NCBI GenBank assembly: GCA_023441725.1
Contig: JAEZNV010000010.1
Span: forward strand, 1 to 5,479
Reading direction: 5' to 3'
Length of the DNA stretch: 5,479 nt
From: Actinomycetes bacterium
Lineage (GTDB): Bacteria > Actinomycetota > Coriobacteriia > Coriobacteriales > Coriobacteriaceae
The notes beneath the pieces were generated by a model. It did no database searches, had not been told where the DNA came from, and was given only the letters and a program-made list of their open reading frames with translations. A program made the position numbers and the translations under genes. Shown in pieces: positions 1-5,450 of this stretch; position 1 is the first letter of the stretch; each line of letters begins with the position of its first letter.

Positions 1-434
1 TCGAGTGGGCTGCCGAGCACGTCGTGGGCGTCGCCAAGATGGAGGGCGTCTCCGAGGACATCGTTGCCGACCTGCGCGCCAACTTTGAGGGCGAGTGCTC
101 CGAGGTCGGTATGTACCTGGCCATGGCTCGCGTCGCCCATCGCGAGGGCTACCCCGAGATCGGCCTGTACTGGGAGAAGGCTGCCCACGAGGAGGCCGAG
201 CATGCCGCCAAGTTCGCCGAGCTCCTGGGCGAGGTCGTGACCGACTCCACCAAGAAGAACCTCGAGATGCGCGTTGAGGCCGAGAACGGTGCCACCGCCG
301 GCAAGACTGATCTTGCCAAACGCGCCAAGGCCGCTGGCCTCGATGCCATCCACGATACCGTGCATGAGATGGCTCGCGACGAGGCTCGCCACGGCAAGGC
401 TTTCGCCGGCCTGCTCAAGCGCTACTTTGGCTAA
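1..434 (+). CDS. Rubrerythrin / NADH-peroxidase-type diiron protein, 3' part (5' end outside window)
   Basis: The reading frame is open from base 3 (first residues [12 protein letters not shown]) to a TAA at 432-434, so the gene starts upstream of the window. A GTG at 24 and an ATG at 39 exist in frame, but neither is likely to be the true start because family-like sequence already precedes them. The protein is a four-helix-bundle ferritin-like diiron protein. Visible motifs are FEGE...[14 protein letters not shown] in the first helices, EEAEH (an ExxH iron-ligand pair), and a second ligand set in DEARH near the C-terminus. The protein ends at LLKRYFG with no CxxC rubredoxin domain. In this family's reverse-rubrerythrin form the rubredoxin lies at the N-terminus, which here would be outside the window. 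The role is reduction of hydrogen peroxide in the cytoplasm of anaerobes, with electrons from NADH via a partner. It looks like the last gene of its transcript, since a strong terminator follows. Family assignment is confident; the exact subtype is inferred. Confidence 0.9.
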   Translation, partial: EWAAEHVVGVAKMEGVSEDIVADLRANFEGECSEVGMYLAMARVAHREGYPEIGLYWEKAAHEEAEHAAKFAELLGEVVTDSTKKNLEMRVEAENGATAGKTDLAKRAKAAGLDAIHDTVHEMARDEARHGKAFAGLLKRYFG

Positions 435-467
435 GCCAGCCGCCTGAGAGACAATCTCTAGCTCGAT

Positions 468-498
468 AAGGCCCGGACCGCATGGTTCGGGCCTTTTT
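468..498 (+). terminator. Rho-independent terminator of the rubrerythrin gene
   Basis: A ten-base-pair G+C-rich stem (GGCCCGGACC at 470-479 with GGTTCGGGCC at 484-493, one G-T pair) encloses a GCAT tetraloop. Five T residues follow at 494-498. AA at 468-469 can extend the stem with the first two T residues. The stem starts 35 bases after the rubrerythrin stop, and this is the clearest terminator in the window. The remaining sequence up to the repeat at 564 shows no gene that I can support. Confidence 0.92.
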
Positions 499-563
499 GT
501 GTCTCGAGGACTCGTTAACGCCCTGAAATAGGACCGCCTTAGGCATCGGCTTCTCGTCAAAAA

Positions 564-686
564 CTAAGTGAGTAGACTTTTTGGAACTTGCCGAGCACAC
601 CATCCATATTGCTTTATAAAGCCGCAGGTAAATGACTTGTTGCAAAACGGCCTGGTCACCAAAGTTCCAAAAGTCTACTCACTTAG
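564..686. repeat. 123-bp inverted-repeat-ended element, copy 1 (MITE-like)
   Basis: The left end reads CTAAGTGAGTAGACTTTT (from 564) and the right end is its reverse complement, running to 686. The arms continue through GGAAC/GTTCC to about 23-26 bp, with one extra T in the left arm. A second copy lies at 1983-2105 with the same length and orientation and about 80% identity by hand alignment. The right half (CAGGTA...CTTGTT.CAAAAC.GCCTGGTC.CCAAAGTTCC) is best conserved; the inner left part has diverged. No open frame that looks coding lies inside. The right end overlaps the minus-strand gene at 675 and supplies its TAG stop. Read on the minus strand, the folded element is followed by TTTTT (559-563 region), so this copy could also end that gene's transcript. 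It could be a non-autonomous transposon or an extragenic repeat family. I see no convincing target duplication. Confidence 0.8.
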
Positions 687-1802
687 AACCGCAGCCGTCC
701 ACGATCGAGCAGTTTTGCGTCTAACGGGCATCTTTCCGTCGATTACTCCCAATTTTGTCCAGTCAACGAATAGTTCAGACCGGAGAAATGTCTCAGCCCT
801 TAGCTCATCTGAGCTTTTATCACGATATTCAGCATCGAGCATCCTGCATACGGCCTTAACGACGGCGCGGAATCTATCCTCATCGGATATCTGTCTGTGT
901 GTCAGGAGAAGTACATCGTAGCCCATGGCCTGAAGGGCTGTCATGCGGTCGGCGTCACGCAAGCCATCCCCTGCGCGTCCGTGCGAGGCCTTTCCCTGAC
1001 ATTCAATGGCCACCTGTCGCCTGCCGTCCGGCGAAGAAAGAAGTAGGTCGATATATACACGGGACTTTCCCACAATCGCTCGAGCACTTGTGCTTAGCGT
1101 CACTTCGACATTGAGCTCTATGCCGCAAAACCCCTCGCCTCCCAGGGCTCGCGGCAGTCCAAGCAACAAATACGCCTCGACCTCAAAAGGCGACGCGGCA
1201 CCCAATGGAACAAGTTGCGATACCGCCATAAATCTATTGCCGTAACGCATCCCGCAAACATCTGAACAAAAACGGTCAAGGTCTCTACCCAAAACCAAAG
1301 CGTCTCGGCGCCATAAATTTGAAGCGATGCCGTCCTCGGACGGGCAGCGCACCCAACCGAACGTTGTCGAAATCGCACCCGAATCAATTGCACGCGTAAG
1401 CTCCGCCTCAAGTGCCGCCGGCAGAGCGCACACCGCAAACAAGCCACACATCTCCGCCAATACCAAAAGAAGCTGAAGGTCCGTCAGATGCCGCGACATG
1501 ATGAATGCCGTCAGTAGAGGAGACGTAATCAAAAATCCATGCTCCGTTTCCAGCACGGATTCCCTGGGGAGCTCACCAAGGAACAGCCGCTGCCTAATGC
1601 TGGCAGGGCAAGTCCGTTTGTTTCTCGTACGAACCAATGTATACAGCGGAAAACCGAGCGCAACCGCAGCCGTCGGGTTACGGGCGAGGTCATATCGCTG
1701 CCGGTCTTCTTCCGGCCGTGGAAGTGGCGGACACAAAGCGCGAACCTGAGGGGGCAAACGCCAGTACCTAAAAGCCGATATGTCACAAAGTAGATCTTTC
1801 AT
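675..1802 (-). CDS. Protein of unknown function with C-terminal DUF559/PD-(D/E)XK nuclease-like domain
   Basis: About 375 residues from ATG at 1802; a GTG at 1808 in the same frame is the alternative start. Neither has a clear Shine-Dalgarno sequence. The N-terminus carries CDISAFRYWRLPP (about residues 6-18). The middle is hydrophobic/helical and not recognised. Then comes a FEVEAYLLLGLP motif (about 206-217), followed by GG and an ELN segment. The last third resembles DUF559/Vsr-like restriction-endonuclease folds: Asp252 in VYIDLLL, Glu267-x-Gln-x-Lys271 in IECQGK, a nearby His, then LRDADRMTALQAMGYDVLLLT, like the R-x-A-L-x-x-x-G-W-x-V pattern of DUF559. I associate this layout with a paralogous family in Coriobacteriia, but that is memory, not a search. 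The C-terminal LSE and TAG stop come from the flanking 123-bp repeat. It is visibly less G+C-rich than pdxS (29/60 in 1201-1260 against 41/60 in 3721-3780, hand counts). The protein is probably cytoplasmic, since no signal peptide or clear membrane segment is seen. A nucleic-acid role such as defence is possible but unproven. Confidence 0.75.
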   Translation of the reverse strand: MKDLLCDISAFRYWRLPPQVRALCPPLPRPEEDRQRYDLARNPTAAVALGFPLYTLVRTRNKRTCPASIRQRLFLGELPRESVLETEHGFLITSPLLTAFIMSRHLTDLQLLLVLAEMCGLFAVCALPAALEAELTRAIDSGAISTTFGWVRCPSEDGIASNLWRRDALVLGRDLDRFCSDVCGMRYGNRFMAVSQLVPLGAASPFEVEAYLLLGLPRALGGEGFCGIELNVEVTLSTSARAIVGKSRVYIDLLLSSPDGRRQVAIECQGKASHGRAGDGLRDADRMTALQAMGYDVLLLTHRQISDEDRFRAVVKAVCRMLDAEYRDKSSDELRAETFLRSELFVDWTKLGVIDGKMPVRRKTARSWTAAVLSE

Positions 1803-1885
1803 AGGCACAGGAAAACACGAATTTCAACCCAGCCTGTCTCGCATTGGGGCGAACGCACCAAAAATGGCACCGAACGGACTGTTAA

Positions 1886-1951
1886 GTTTTCAACAGCCCT
1901 CCCCAACTGGCCAAAAGCTTGCCAAAAGCTGGACGAAGCCCTGTTGAAAAC
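1886..1951. repeat. 66-bp hairpin element upstream of the DUF559-like gene
   Basis: A perfect 11-bp inverted repeat (GTTTTCAACAG at 1886-1896, CTGTTGAAAAC at 1941-1951) encloses a 44-base interior. The interior contains a tandem repeat of GCCAAAAGCT (1910-1919 and 1921-1930, period 11). The left arm also belongs to a shorter imperfect dyad, CTGTT...AACAG, at 1879-1896. It lies 84 bases ahead of the DUF559-like start, so on the minus strand it falls in the promoter or leader region. It could be a protein-binding site, a leader structure, or another short mobile hairpin. The rest of 1803-1982 shows no gene; I see only a weak TTGAAA that could be a -35 and no good -10. Confidence 0.5.
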
Positions 1952-1982
1952 CCCATTTTTTCGCATGCAGAAGCTTTGCGCG

Positions 1983-2105
1983 GCAAGTGAGTAGACTTTT
2001 TTGAACATCCCGAGCAGGCCGGTCATCCTGCTTTTCAAAACCACAGGTAGATAGCTTGTTACAAAACTGCCTGGTCGCCAAAGTTCCAAAAGTCTACTCA
2101 CTTAG
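1983..2105. repeat. 123-bp inverted-repeat-ended element, copy 2 (MITE-like)
   Basis: Second copy of the element at 564-686, in direct orientation and of the same length. The left end begins GCAAGTGAGTAGAC instead of CTAAGTGAGTAGAC and has six T residues before GAAC, so the left arm has decayed slightly. The right end, from GTTCC at 2083 to CTTAG at 2105, is identical to that of copy 1. The right end overlaps the 3' end of pdxR and provides its TAG stop (2094-2096) and the codons for LSE. No T tract follows on either strand, so this copy is a poor candidate terminator. Together the two copies bracket the DUF559-like gene as long direct repeats. Confidence 0.8.
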
Positions 2106-3533
2106 GTTGCAGAGTGCTCCCATTAGCTGCAATTCCAAGGTATTTAGCACTTTTGGACTCAAATCGTCATACTGAACAAGAATTTGAGTTGAGTTTTCAG
2201 GGACAGATGCGCCATCGGCACACCAATAACAGTCACTGATATCGACAAAAGGGATACTCGAGCGCGTGAGGGCCCGCGCGAAAGAGCTTTCGCCCGCTTC
2301 GCACTCCGCAACCACGGTGCAGTAAAGGCCCGCGTCTGCATGTTCGATCGAGACCTCCCCCGCCGGAAACGCTTTCCGTACAAGCGACGCCAGGCCATCG
2401 CGCGCCTCGCGAGCGCGCACGCGCACACGGTTCACATGCCGCTCGTAATCACCCGATTCCAGCAAGCGAGCCAAAGCAACCTGGTCAACAGAGCTCACCG
2501 ACGAGGCGTAAAAACCAAGGTTGCGCCTAAACCGTTCCATCAGCTCATCGGGCAGCACCATGTACGCTAGACGCAACGCCGATGACAGGCTCTTCGAAAA
2601 CGTGTTGGTGTAGATGACCGATTGTGCGGCATCGATCGAAGCAAGCGCGGGAATCGGCTTGCCGGCCAGACGAAACTCGCAATCAAAGTCATCTTCGATG
2701 AGATACCGACCCGGTCGCTCGGCGGCCCAGCTCAGCAGCGCATAGCGACGCGCAATGCTCGTCACAAGGCCGGTCGGATACTGATGGGACGGCATCAGGT
2801 GAAGGACATCGGTCCCGGTTTTCTGCAGAGCGCTCAAGTCCACGCCCTCATCATCCAATGGGATATGTCGAACTTTGCAGCCCATAGCCTGATAGATGCG
2901 CGTCAGACGCAAATATCCCGGGTCCTCAACGGCATACACCTTGTCGGCTCCAAGCAACTGAACCAACATGGTATCGAGCAGCTGGGCGCCCGCACCGATA
3001 ACAATGTTATTAGGATCGACATTCATGCCCCTCGTCCCACGCAGATGGTGAGCGATTGCGCGTCTTAGCCGAGCGGTGCCCTGTGCCGGTGCGGGCGAAA
3101 AGATTTCGCGTTCGTCTTCGGACGTCAGCGTCGCCCGTAGCGCGCTTTGCCAAAGCCGCGCCGCCTCCAAAGCGGAAGGAGAAAGTGCATCGAATCGCTC
3201 GACCTGTCCGTTGACATCATGCGCGCTGGGGCCCACAGAGACGGCATCTCGCTCGACACCTTCCGCAGCCAAAGGCAAAACCGGTGCATCCGGAAGCTCG
3301 CAAGCGTAGTAACCGCGACGCGGCATTGAGCAAATATAGCCCTCGGCAAGCAACTGGCTATACGCATTCTCGATTGTAATGACACTAATTCCCAGATGAC
3401 TGGCAAAGGCGCGCTTGGACGGCAGATGCTCTCCCGCCGCAATGCGGCCAGCAACGATATCATCTCGAATTTGCTGGTAAACATACTCATAGAGCGATGC
3501 CTCACCGCGTTTTTCCAAATTGTAGTCAAGCAT
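2094..3533 (-). CDS. pdxR: PdxR: MocR/GntR-family PLP-responsive regulator of PLP synthesis
   Basis: 479 residues from ATG at 3533. I chose this start because AGGTGA (minus strand, 3541-3546) sits 7 bases upstream and because MocR proteins commonly begin with a short xxYxLxKRG...LYEYxY segment, as here. ATGs at 3539 and 3566 are alternatives. Residues about 14-78 form a GntR-type winged helix with PSKRAFASHLGIS and a recognition-helix region TIENAYSQLLAEGYI. After a linker, residues about 120-475 form a fold-type I aminotransferase-like domain. It has HQYPTG (250-255), EDDFDCEFR (280-288, the Asp that contacts the PLP ring nitrogen), and TFSKSL with Lys314 as the expected Schiff-base lysine, followed by Arg321. 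MocR proteins use this domain to sense PLP rather than to catalyse. Divergence from pdxST, with 145 bp between the start codons, is the classic PdxR arrangement, so activation of pdxST when PLP is low and control of its own gene are expected. The last residues, LSE, come from the abutting repeat. Confidence 0.92.
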   Translation of the reverse strand: MLDYNLEKRGEASLYEYVYQQIRDDIVAGRIAAGEHLPSKRAFASHLGISVITIENAYSQLLAEGYICSMPRRGYYACELPDAPVLPLAAEGVERDAVSVGPSAHDVNGQVERFDALSPSALEAARLWQSALRATLTSEDEREIFSPAPAQGTARLRRAIAHHLRGTRGMNVDPNNIVIGAGAQLLDTMLVQLLGADKVYAVEDPGYLRLTRIYQAMGCKVRHIPLDDEGVDLSALQKTGTDVLHLMPSHQYPTGLVTSIARRYALLSWAAERPGRYLIEDDFDCEFRLAGKPIPALASIDAAQSVIYTNTFSKSLSSALRLAYMVLPDELMERFRRNLGFYASSVSSVDQVALARLLESGDYERHVNRVRVRAREARDGLASLVRKAFPAGEVSIEHADAGLYCTVVAECEAGESSFARALTRSSIPFVDISDCYWCADGASVPENSTQILVQYDDLSPKVLNTLELQLMGALCNLSE

Positions 3534-3540
3534 GAGCATA

Positions 3541-3636
3541 TCACCTGACCTTATTAAGTCATCCAATCTGGTATTAGTCTGACCTTTTTATTATCTCGAA
3601 AACTGAGTATTTCGCCATACCCAGCTCCCCGATAGG
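3541..3636. promoter_or_regulatory. Shared pdxR/pdxS control region with candidate PdxR boxes
   Basis: This stretch holds two direct copies of CTGACCTT (3545-3552 and 3579-3586), each followed by T/A-rich sequence with ATTA or TTATTA. A related CTGGTATTA starts at 3568. The starts are 23, 11 and 34 bases apart, close to two, one and three helical turns, so all three would face the same side of DNA. MocR regulators such as GabR use direct repeats spaced about three turns apart, which supports PdxR binding here. TATTAT at 3589-3594 is a plausible -10 for pdxS, with no good -35, as expected for an activator-dependent promoter. On the minus strand TAATAC (3572-3577) or TAATAA (3551-3556) could serve pdxR. 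The first box overlaps the pdxR ribosome binding site, which would allow autorepression. Promoter positions are inferred. Confidence 0.55.
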
Positions 3637-3678
3637 ATGTTCCGTCAAGCAATGCACATGCCAACCAAGGGAGCAACC

Positions 3679-4569
3679 ATGGCAGAACAGACCAGCAAGG
3701 CCGATCGCGTCAAACTCAATCGCGAGCTCGCGCAGATGCTCAAGGGCGGCGTCATCATGGACGTCACCACGCCCGAGCAGGCACGCATCGCCGAAGAGGC
3801 AGGTGCCTGCGCCGTCATGGCACTCGAGCGCATCCCGGCCGACATCCGCGCCGCCGGCGGCGTGTCGCGCATGAGCGACCCCAAGATGATTAAGGGCATC
3901 CAAGAGGCCGTCTCCATCCCCGTCATGGCCAAGTGCCGCATCGGCCACATTGTCGAGGCGCAGGTCCTGCAGGCCATCGAGATCGATTACATCGACGAGT
4001 CCGAGGTTCTCTCCCCCGCCGATGACGTCTATCACATCGATAAGACCCAGTTTGACGTCCCGTTTGTCTGCGGTGCCCGCGACCTGGGCGAGGCGCTGCG
4101 CCGTGTTGCCGAGGGCGCCACGATGATTCGCACCAAGGGCGAGCCGGGCACAGGCGACGTCGTTCAGGCCGTGCGCCATATGCGCAAGATCCAAATGCAG
4201 ATCCGTGACGTTGTCGCTCTGCGCGATGACGAGCTCTTTGAGGCAGCCAAGCAACTGCAGGTTCCGGTCGAGCTGGTCCGCGAGGTCCATGCCACGGGCA
4301 AGCTTCCCGTCGTGAACTTTGCCGCCGGCGGCGTAGCGACCCCCGCCGACGCCGCGCTGATGATGCAGCTGGGCGCCGAGGGCGTCTTTGTCGGCTCGGG
4401 CATCTTTAAGAGCGGCGACCCCGCCAAGCGCGCCGCCGCCATCGTCAAGGCCGTGGCAAACTTCACCGATGCCAAGCTCATCGCCGAGCTTTCGGAGGAC
4501 CTGGGCGAGGCTATGGTGGGCATCAACGCCGACGAAATCGAGATTATCATGGAGGAGCGCGGGCGCTAG
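3679..4569 (+). CDS. pdxS: PLP synthase subunit PdxS (pyridoxal 5'-phosphate synthase, synthase subunit)
   Basis: 296 residues, the usual PdxS length. The start at 3679 is preferred over in-frame ATGs at 3637, 3652 and 3658 because AAGGGAG (3667-3673) lies 5 bases ahead of it and MAEQT...[19 protein letters not shown] is a normal N-terminus. PdxS is a TIM barrel that assembles as a dodecamer. It condenses ribose 5-phosphate, glyceraldehyde 3-phosphate and ammonia into PLP. Expected active-site residues are present: Asp28 in GGVIMDV, Lys85 in VMAKCRIGH (forms the sugar Schiff base), and Lys153 in RTKGEPGTG (the second, swinging lysine). The phosphate-binding [11 protein letters not shown] and [12 protein letters not shown] loops are also present. 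It is the first gene of a two-gene operon with pdxT, whose start follows the PdxS stop by 20 bases. No truncation or missing key residue is seen. Confidence 0.98.
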   Translation: MAEQTSKADRVKLNRELAQMLKGGVIMDVTTPEQARIAEEAGACAVMALERIPADIRAAGGVSRMSDPKMIKGIQEAVSIPVMAKCRIGHIVEAQVLQAIEIDYIDESEVLSPADDVYHIDKTQFDVPFVCGARDLGEALRRVAEGATMIRTKGEPGTGDVVQAVRHMRKIQMQIRDVVALRDDELFEAAKQLQVPVELVREVHATGKLPVVNFAAGGVATPADAALMMQLGAEGVFVGSGIFKSGDPAKRAAAIVKAVANFTDAKLIAELSEDLGEAMVGINADEIEIIMEERGR

Positions 4570-4589
4570 TCCAGCAGAAAGGATCGCAC

Positions 4590-5177
4590 ATGAGCGATTA
4601 TGCAGGCCAAACGGTCGCCGTCCTGGCGGTCCAAGGCGCTTTTGCCGAGCACGAGGCAAGACTATCCGAGCTTGGCGCACACTGCATTGAGCTGAGGCAA
4701 GCGACCGACTTGCGGCAGAACTTTGATCGCCTGGTCCTCCCTGGCGGCGAGTCCACCGTTCAGGGCAAGCTGCTTGATGAGTTGGGCATGCTCGAGGGGC
4801 TTCGCACCCGTATTGCTGAGGGCATGCCCGTCCTGGGCACCTGCGCCGGCCTGATTCTGCTGGCGCGCGACCTTGCCGCCCACGACGATAAGGGGACGCC
4901 GCGCCTGGCAACCATGGATGTGCTCGTTGAGCGCAATGCCTATGGCAGACAGCTCGGCAGCTTTCGAACCAAGGGGCGGGTAGACGGTATCGACGGTGAA
5001 GTGCCATTAACATTTATCCGTGCACCCCGCATTGTCGAGGTGCATGGCAATGCCAAGGCCCTGGCCGAAGTCGATGGCCGCATCGTCGCCGCCCGTCAAG
5101 ACAATCAGCTCGGTGTCACCTTCCACCCCGAGCTCGACGACGACACCCGCCTTCACGAACTGTTCCTGCAAATGTAG
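4590..5177 (+). CDS. pdxT: PLP synthase glutaminase subunit PdxT
   Basis: 195 residues, typical for PdxT. AAAGGA (4578-4583) lies 6 bases before the ATG, supporting this start. It is a class I (triad) glutamine amidotransferase that hydrolyses glutamine and passes ammonia through a tunnel into PdxS; 12 PdxT subunits decorate the PdxS dodecamer. Visible motifs are VLAVQGAFAEH at the N-terminus, LPGGEST (50-56, oxyanion/glutamine site), GTCAGL with nucleophile Cys85, the family segment RNAYGRQLGSF (115-125), FIRAP (142-146), and FHPEL with His179 and Glu181 completing the triad. It is co-transcribed with pdxS and probably translationally close-coupled. A hairpin repeat begins 11 bases after its TAG stop. 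Confidence 0.98.
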   Translation: MSDYAGQTVAVLAVQGAFAEHEARLSELGAHCIELRQATDLRQNFDRLVLPGGESTVQGKLLDELGMLEGLRTRIAEGMPVLGTCAGLILLARDLAAHDDKGTPRLATMDVLVERNAYGRQLGSFRTKGRVDGIDGEVPLTFIRAPRIVEVHGNAKALAEVDGRIVAARQDNQLGVTFHPELDDDTRLHELFLQM

Positions 5178-5188
5178 GTAGAACAGAA

Positions 5189-5256
5189 ATGAGAGTGGAT
5201 AATCTCCCACTTTGAGCTCGAATGCAGACTCAAACCGGAAGATTATCCACTCTCAT
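5189..5256. repeat. 68-bp hairpin repeat downstream of pdxT
   Basis: A perfect 17-bp inverted repeat (ATGAGAGTGGATAATCT at 5189-5205, reverse complement at 5240-5256) encloses a second, nested stem, TTTGAG (5211-5216) with CTCAAA (5229-5234). The two stems are separated by an internal loop, CCCAC against CCGGA. There is no T tract on the plus strand, so it is not a textbook terminator. It could still mark the end of the pdxST transcript or protect its 3' end. The layout (long arms right after a stop codon) resembles the 123-bp elements, though the sequence differs. It may be a dispersed extragenic repeat or a MITE. Confidence 0.7.
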
Positions 5257-5263
5257 GTTATGT

Positions 5264-5289
5264 AGTCGATGGGGACGTTCCCAACGACT
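5264..5289. repeat. 26-bp palindrome near the presumed IS end
   Basis: AGTCG-A-TGGG at the left pairs with CCCA-A-CGACT at the right around a GACGTT centre: 9 of 10 arm positions are complementary, with one A/A mismatch. It may be a transposase-binding end, a regulator site, or a hairpin that blocks transcription arriving from pdxST. Confidence 0.5.
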
Positions 5290-5348
5290 GCTCCGGCAAC
5301 GCCGATGTTTTGGTACCGACAGACACTATGACCCAATCCGAGGGCACT

Positions 5349-5389
5349 AAAAAGACAGGAGCCCCCGCTCGTGACCGCGGGTCGGGGCT
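5349..5389 (-). terminator. G+C-rich hairpin with a minus-strand T tract
   Basis: AGCCCC (5360-5365) pairs with GGGGCT (5384-5389), with CGC/GCG extending the stem across a four-base bulge. On the minus strand the hairpin is followed after about six bases by TTTTT (complement of 5349-5353), so it could act as a weak terminator for transcription running leftward. On the plus strand it has no T tract. There it lies in the leader of the probable transposase gene and may instead fold the leader RNA. Its function is uncertain. Confidence 0.35.
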
Positions 5390-5450
5390 GCGACAATGAT
5401 GTTGAAGTGCCATAGGCGCAGCCGCGCCGCAACGAGGTTGGGAGGCTCCC

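Noticed and set aside
415..645. A 76-codon minus-strand frame overlapping the terminator and copy 1 of the 123-bp element
   Set aside because: Its codons are mostly the terminator stem and repeat arm read as protein, and there is no ribosome binding site. A decayed remnant in 499-563 cannot be excluded, but nothing supports it.
568..921. A 117-codon plus-strand frame starting in the 123-bp element
   Set aside because: It runs antisense to the conserved nuclease-like end of the DUF559-like gene and begins inside the repeat arm without a ribosome binding site.
564..2105. CRISPR array interpretation of the repeated arms
   Set aside because: There are only two 123-bp copies separated by a gene, with no regular short repeat-spacer pattern and no cas genes.
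2622..3068. A 148-codon plus-strand frame inside pdxR
   Set aside because: It is antisense to the conserved aminotransferase-like domain of PdxR, has no ribosome binding site, and has no family resemblance.
3637..3678. Upstream extension of PdxS by 14 residues (ATG at 3637)
   Set aside because: There is no Shine-Dalgarno sequence at 3637, whereas 3679 has AAGGGAG at good spacing and gives the standard N-terminus.
3574..5013. A 479-codon open frame on the minus strand opposite pdxS and pdxT
   Set aside because: It lies antisense to two certain genes with intact active-site motifs. Its translation is Arg/Ala/Gly/His-biased with no recognisable domain, as expected for the complement of G+C-rich coding sequence.
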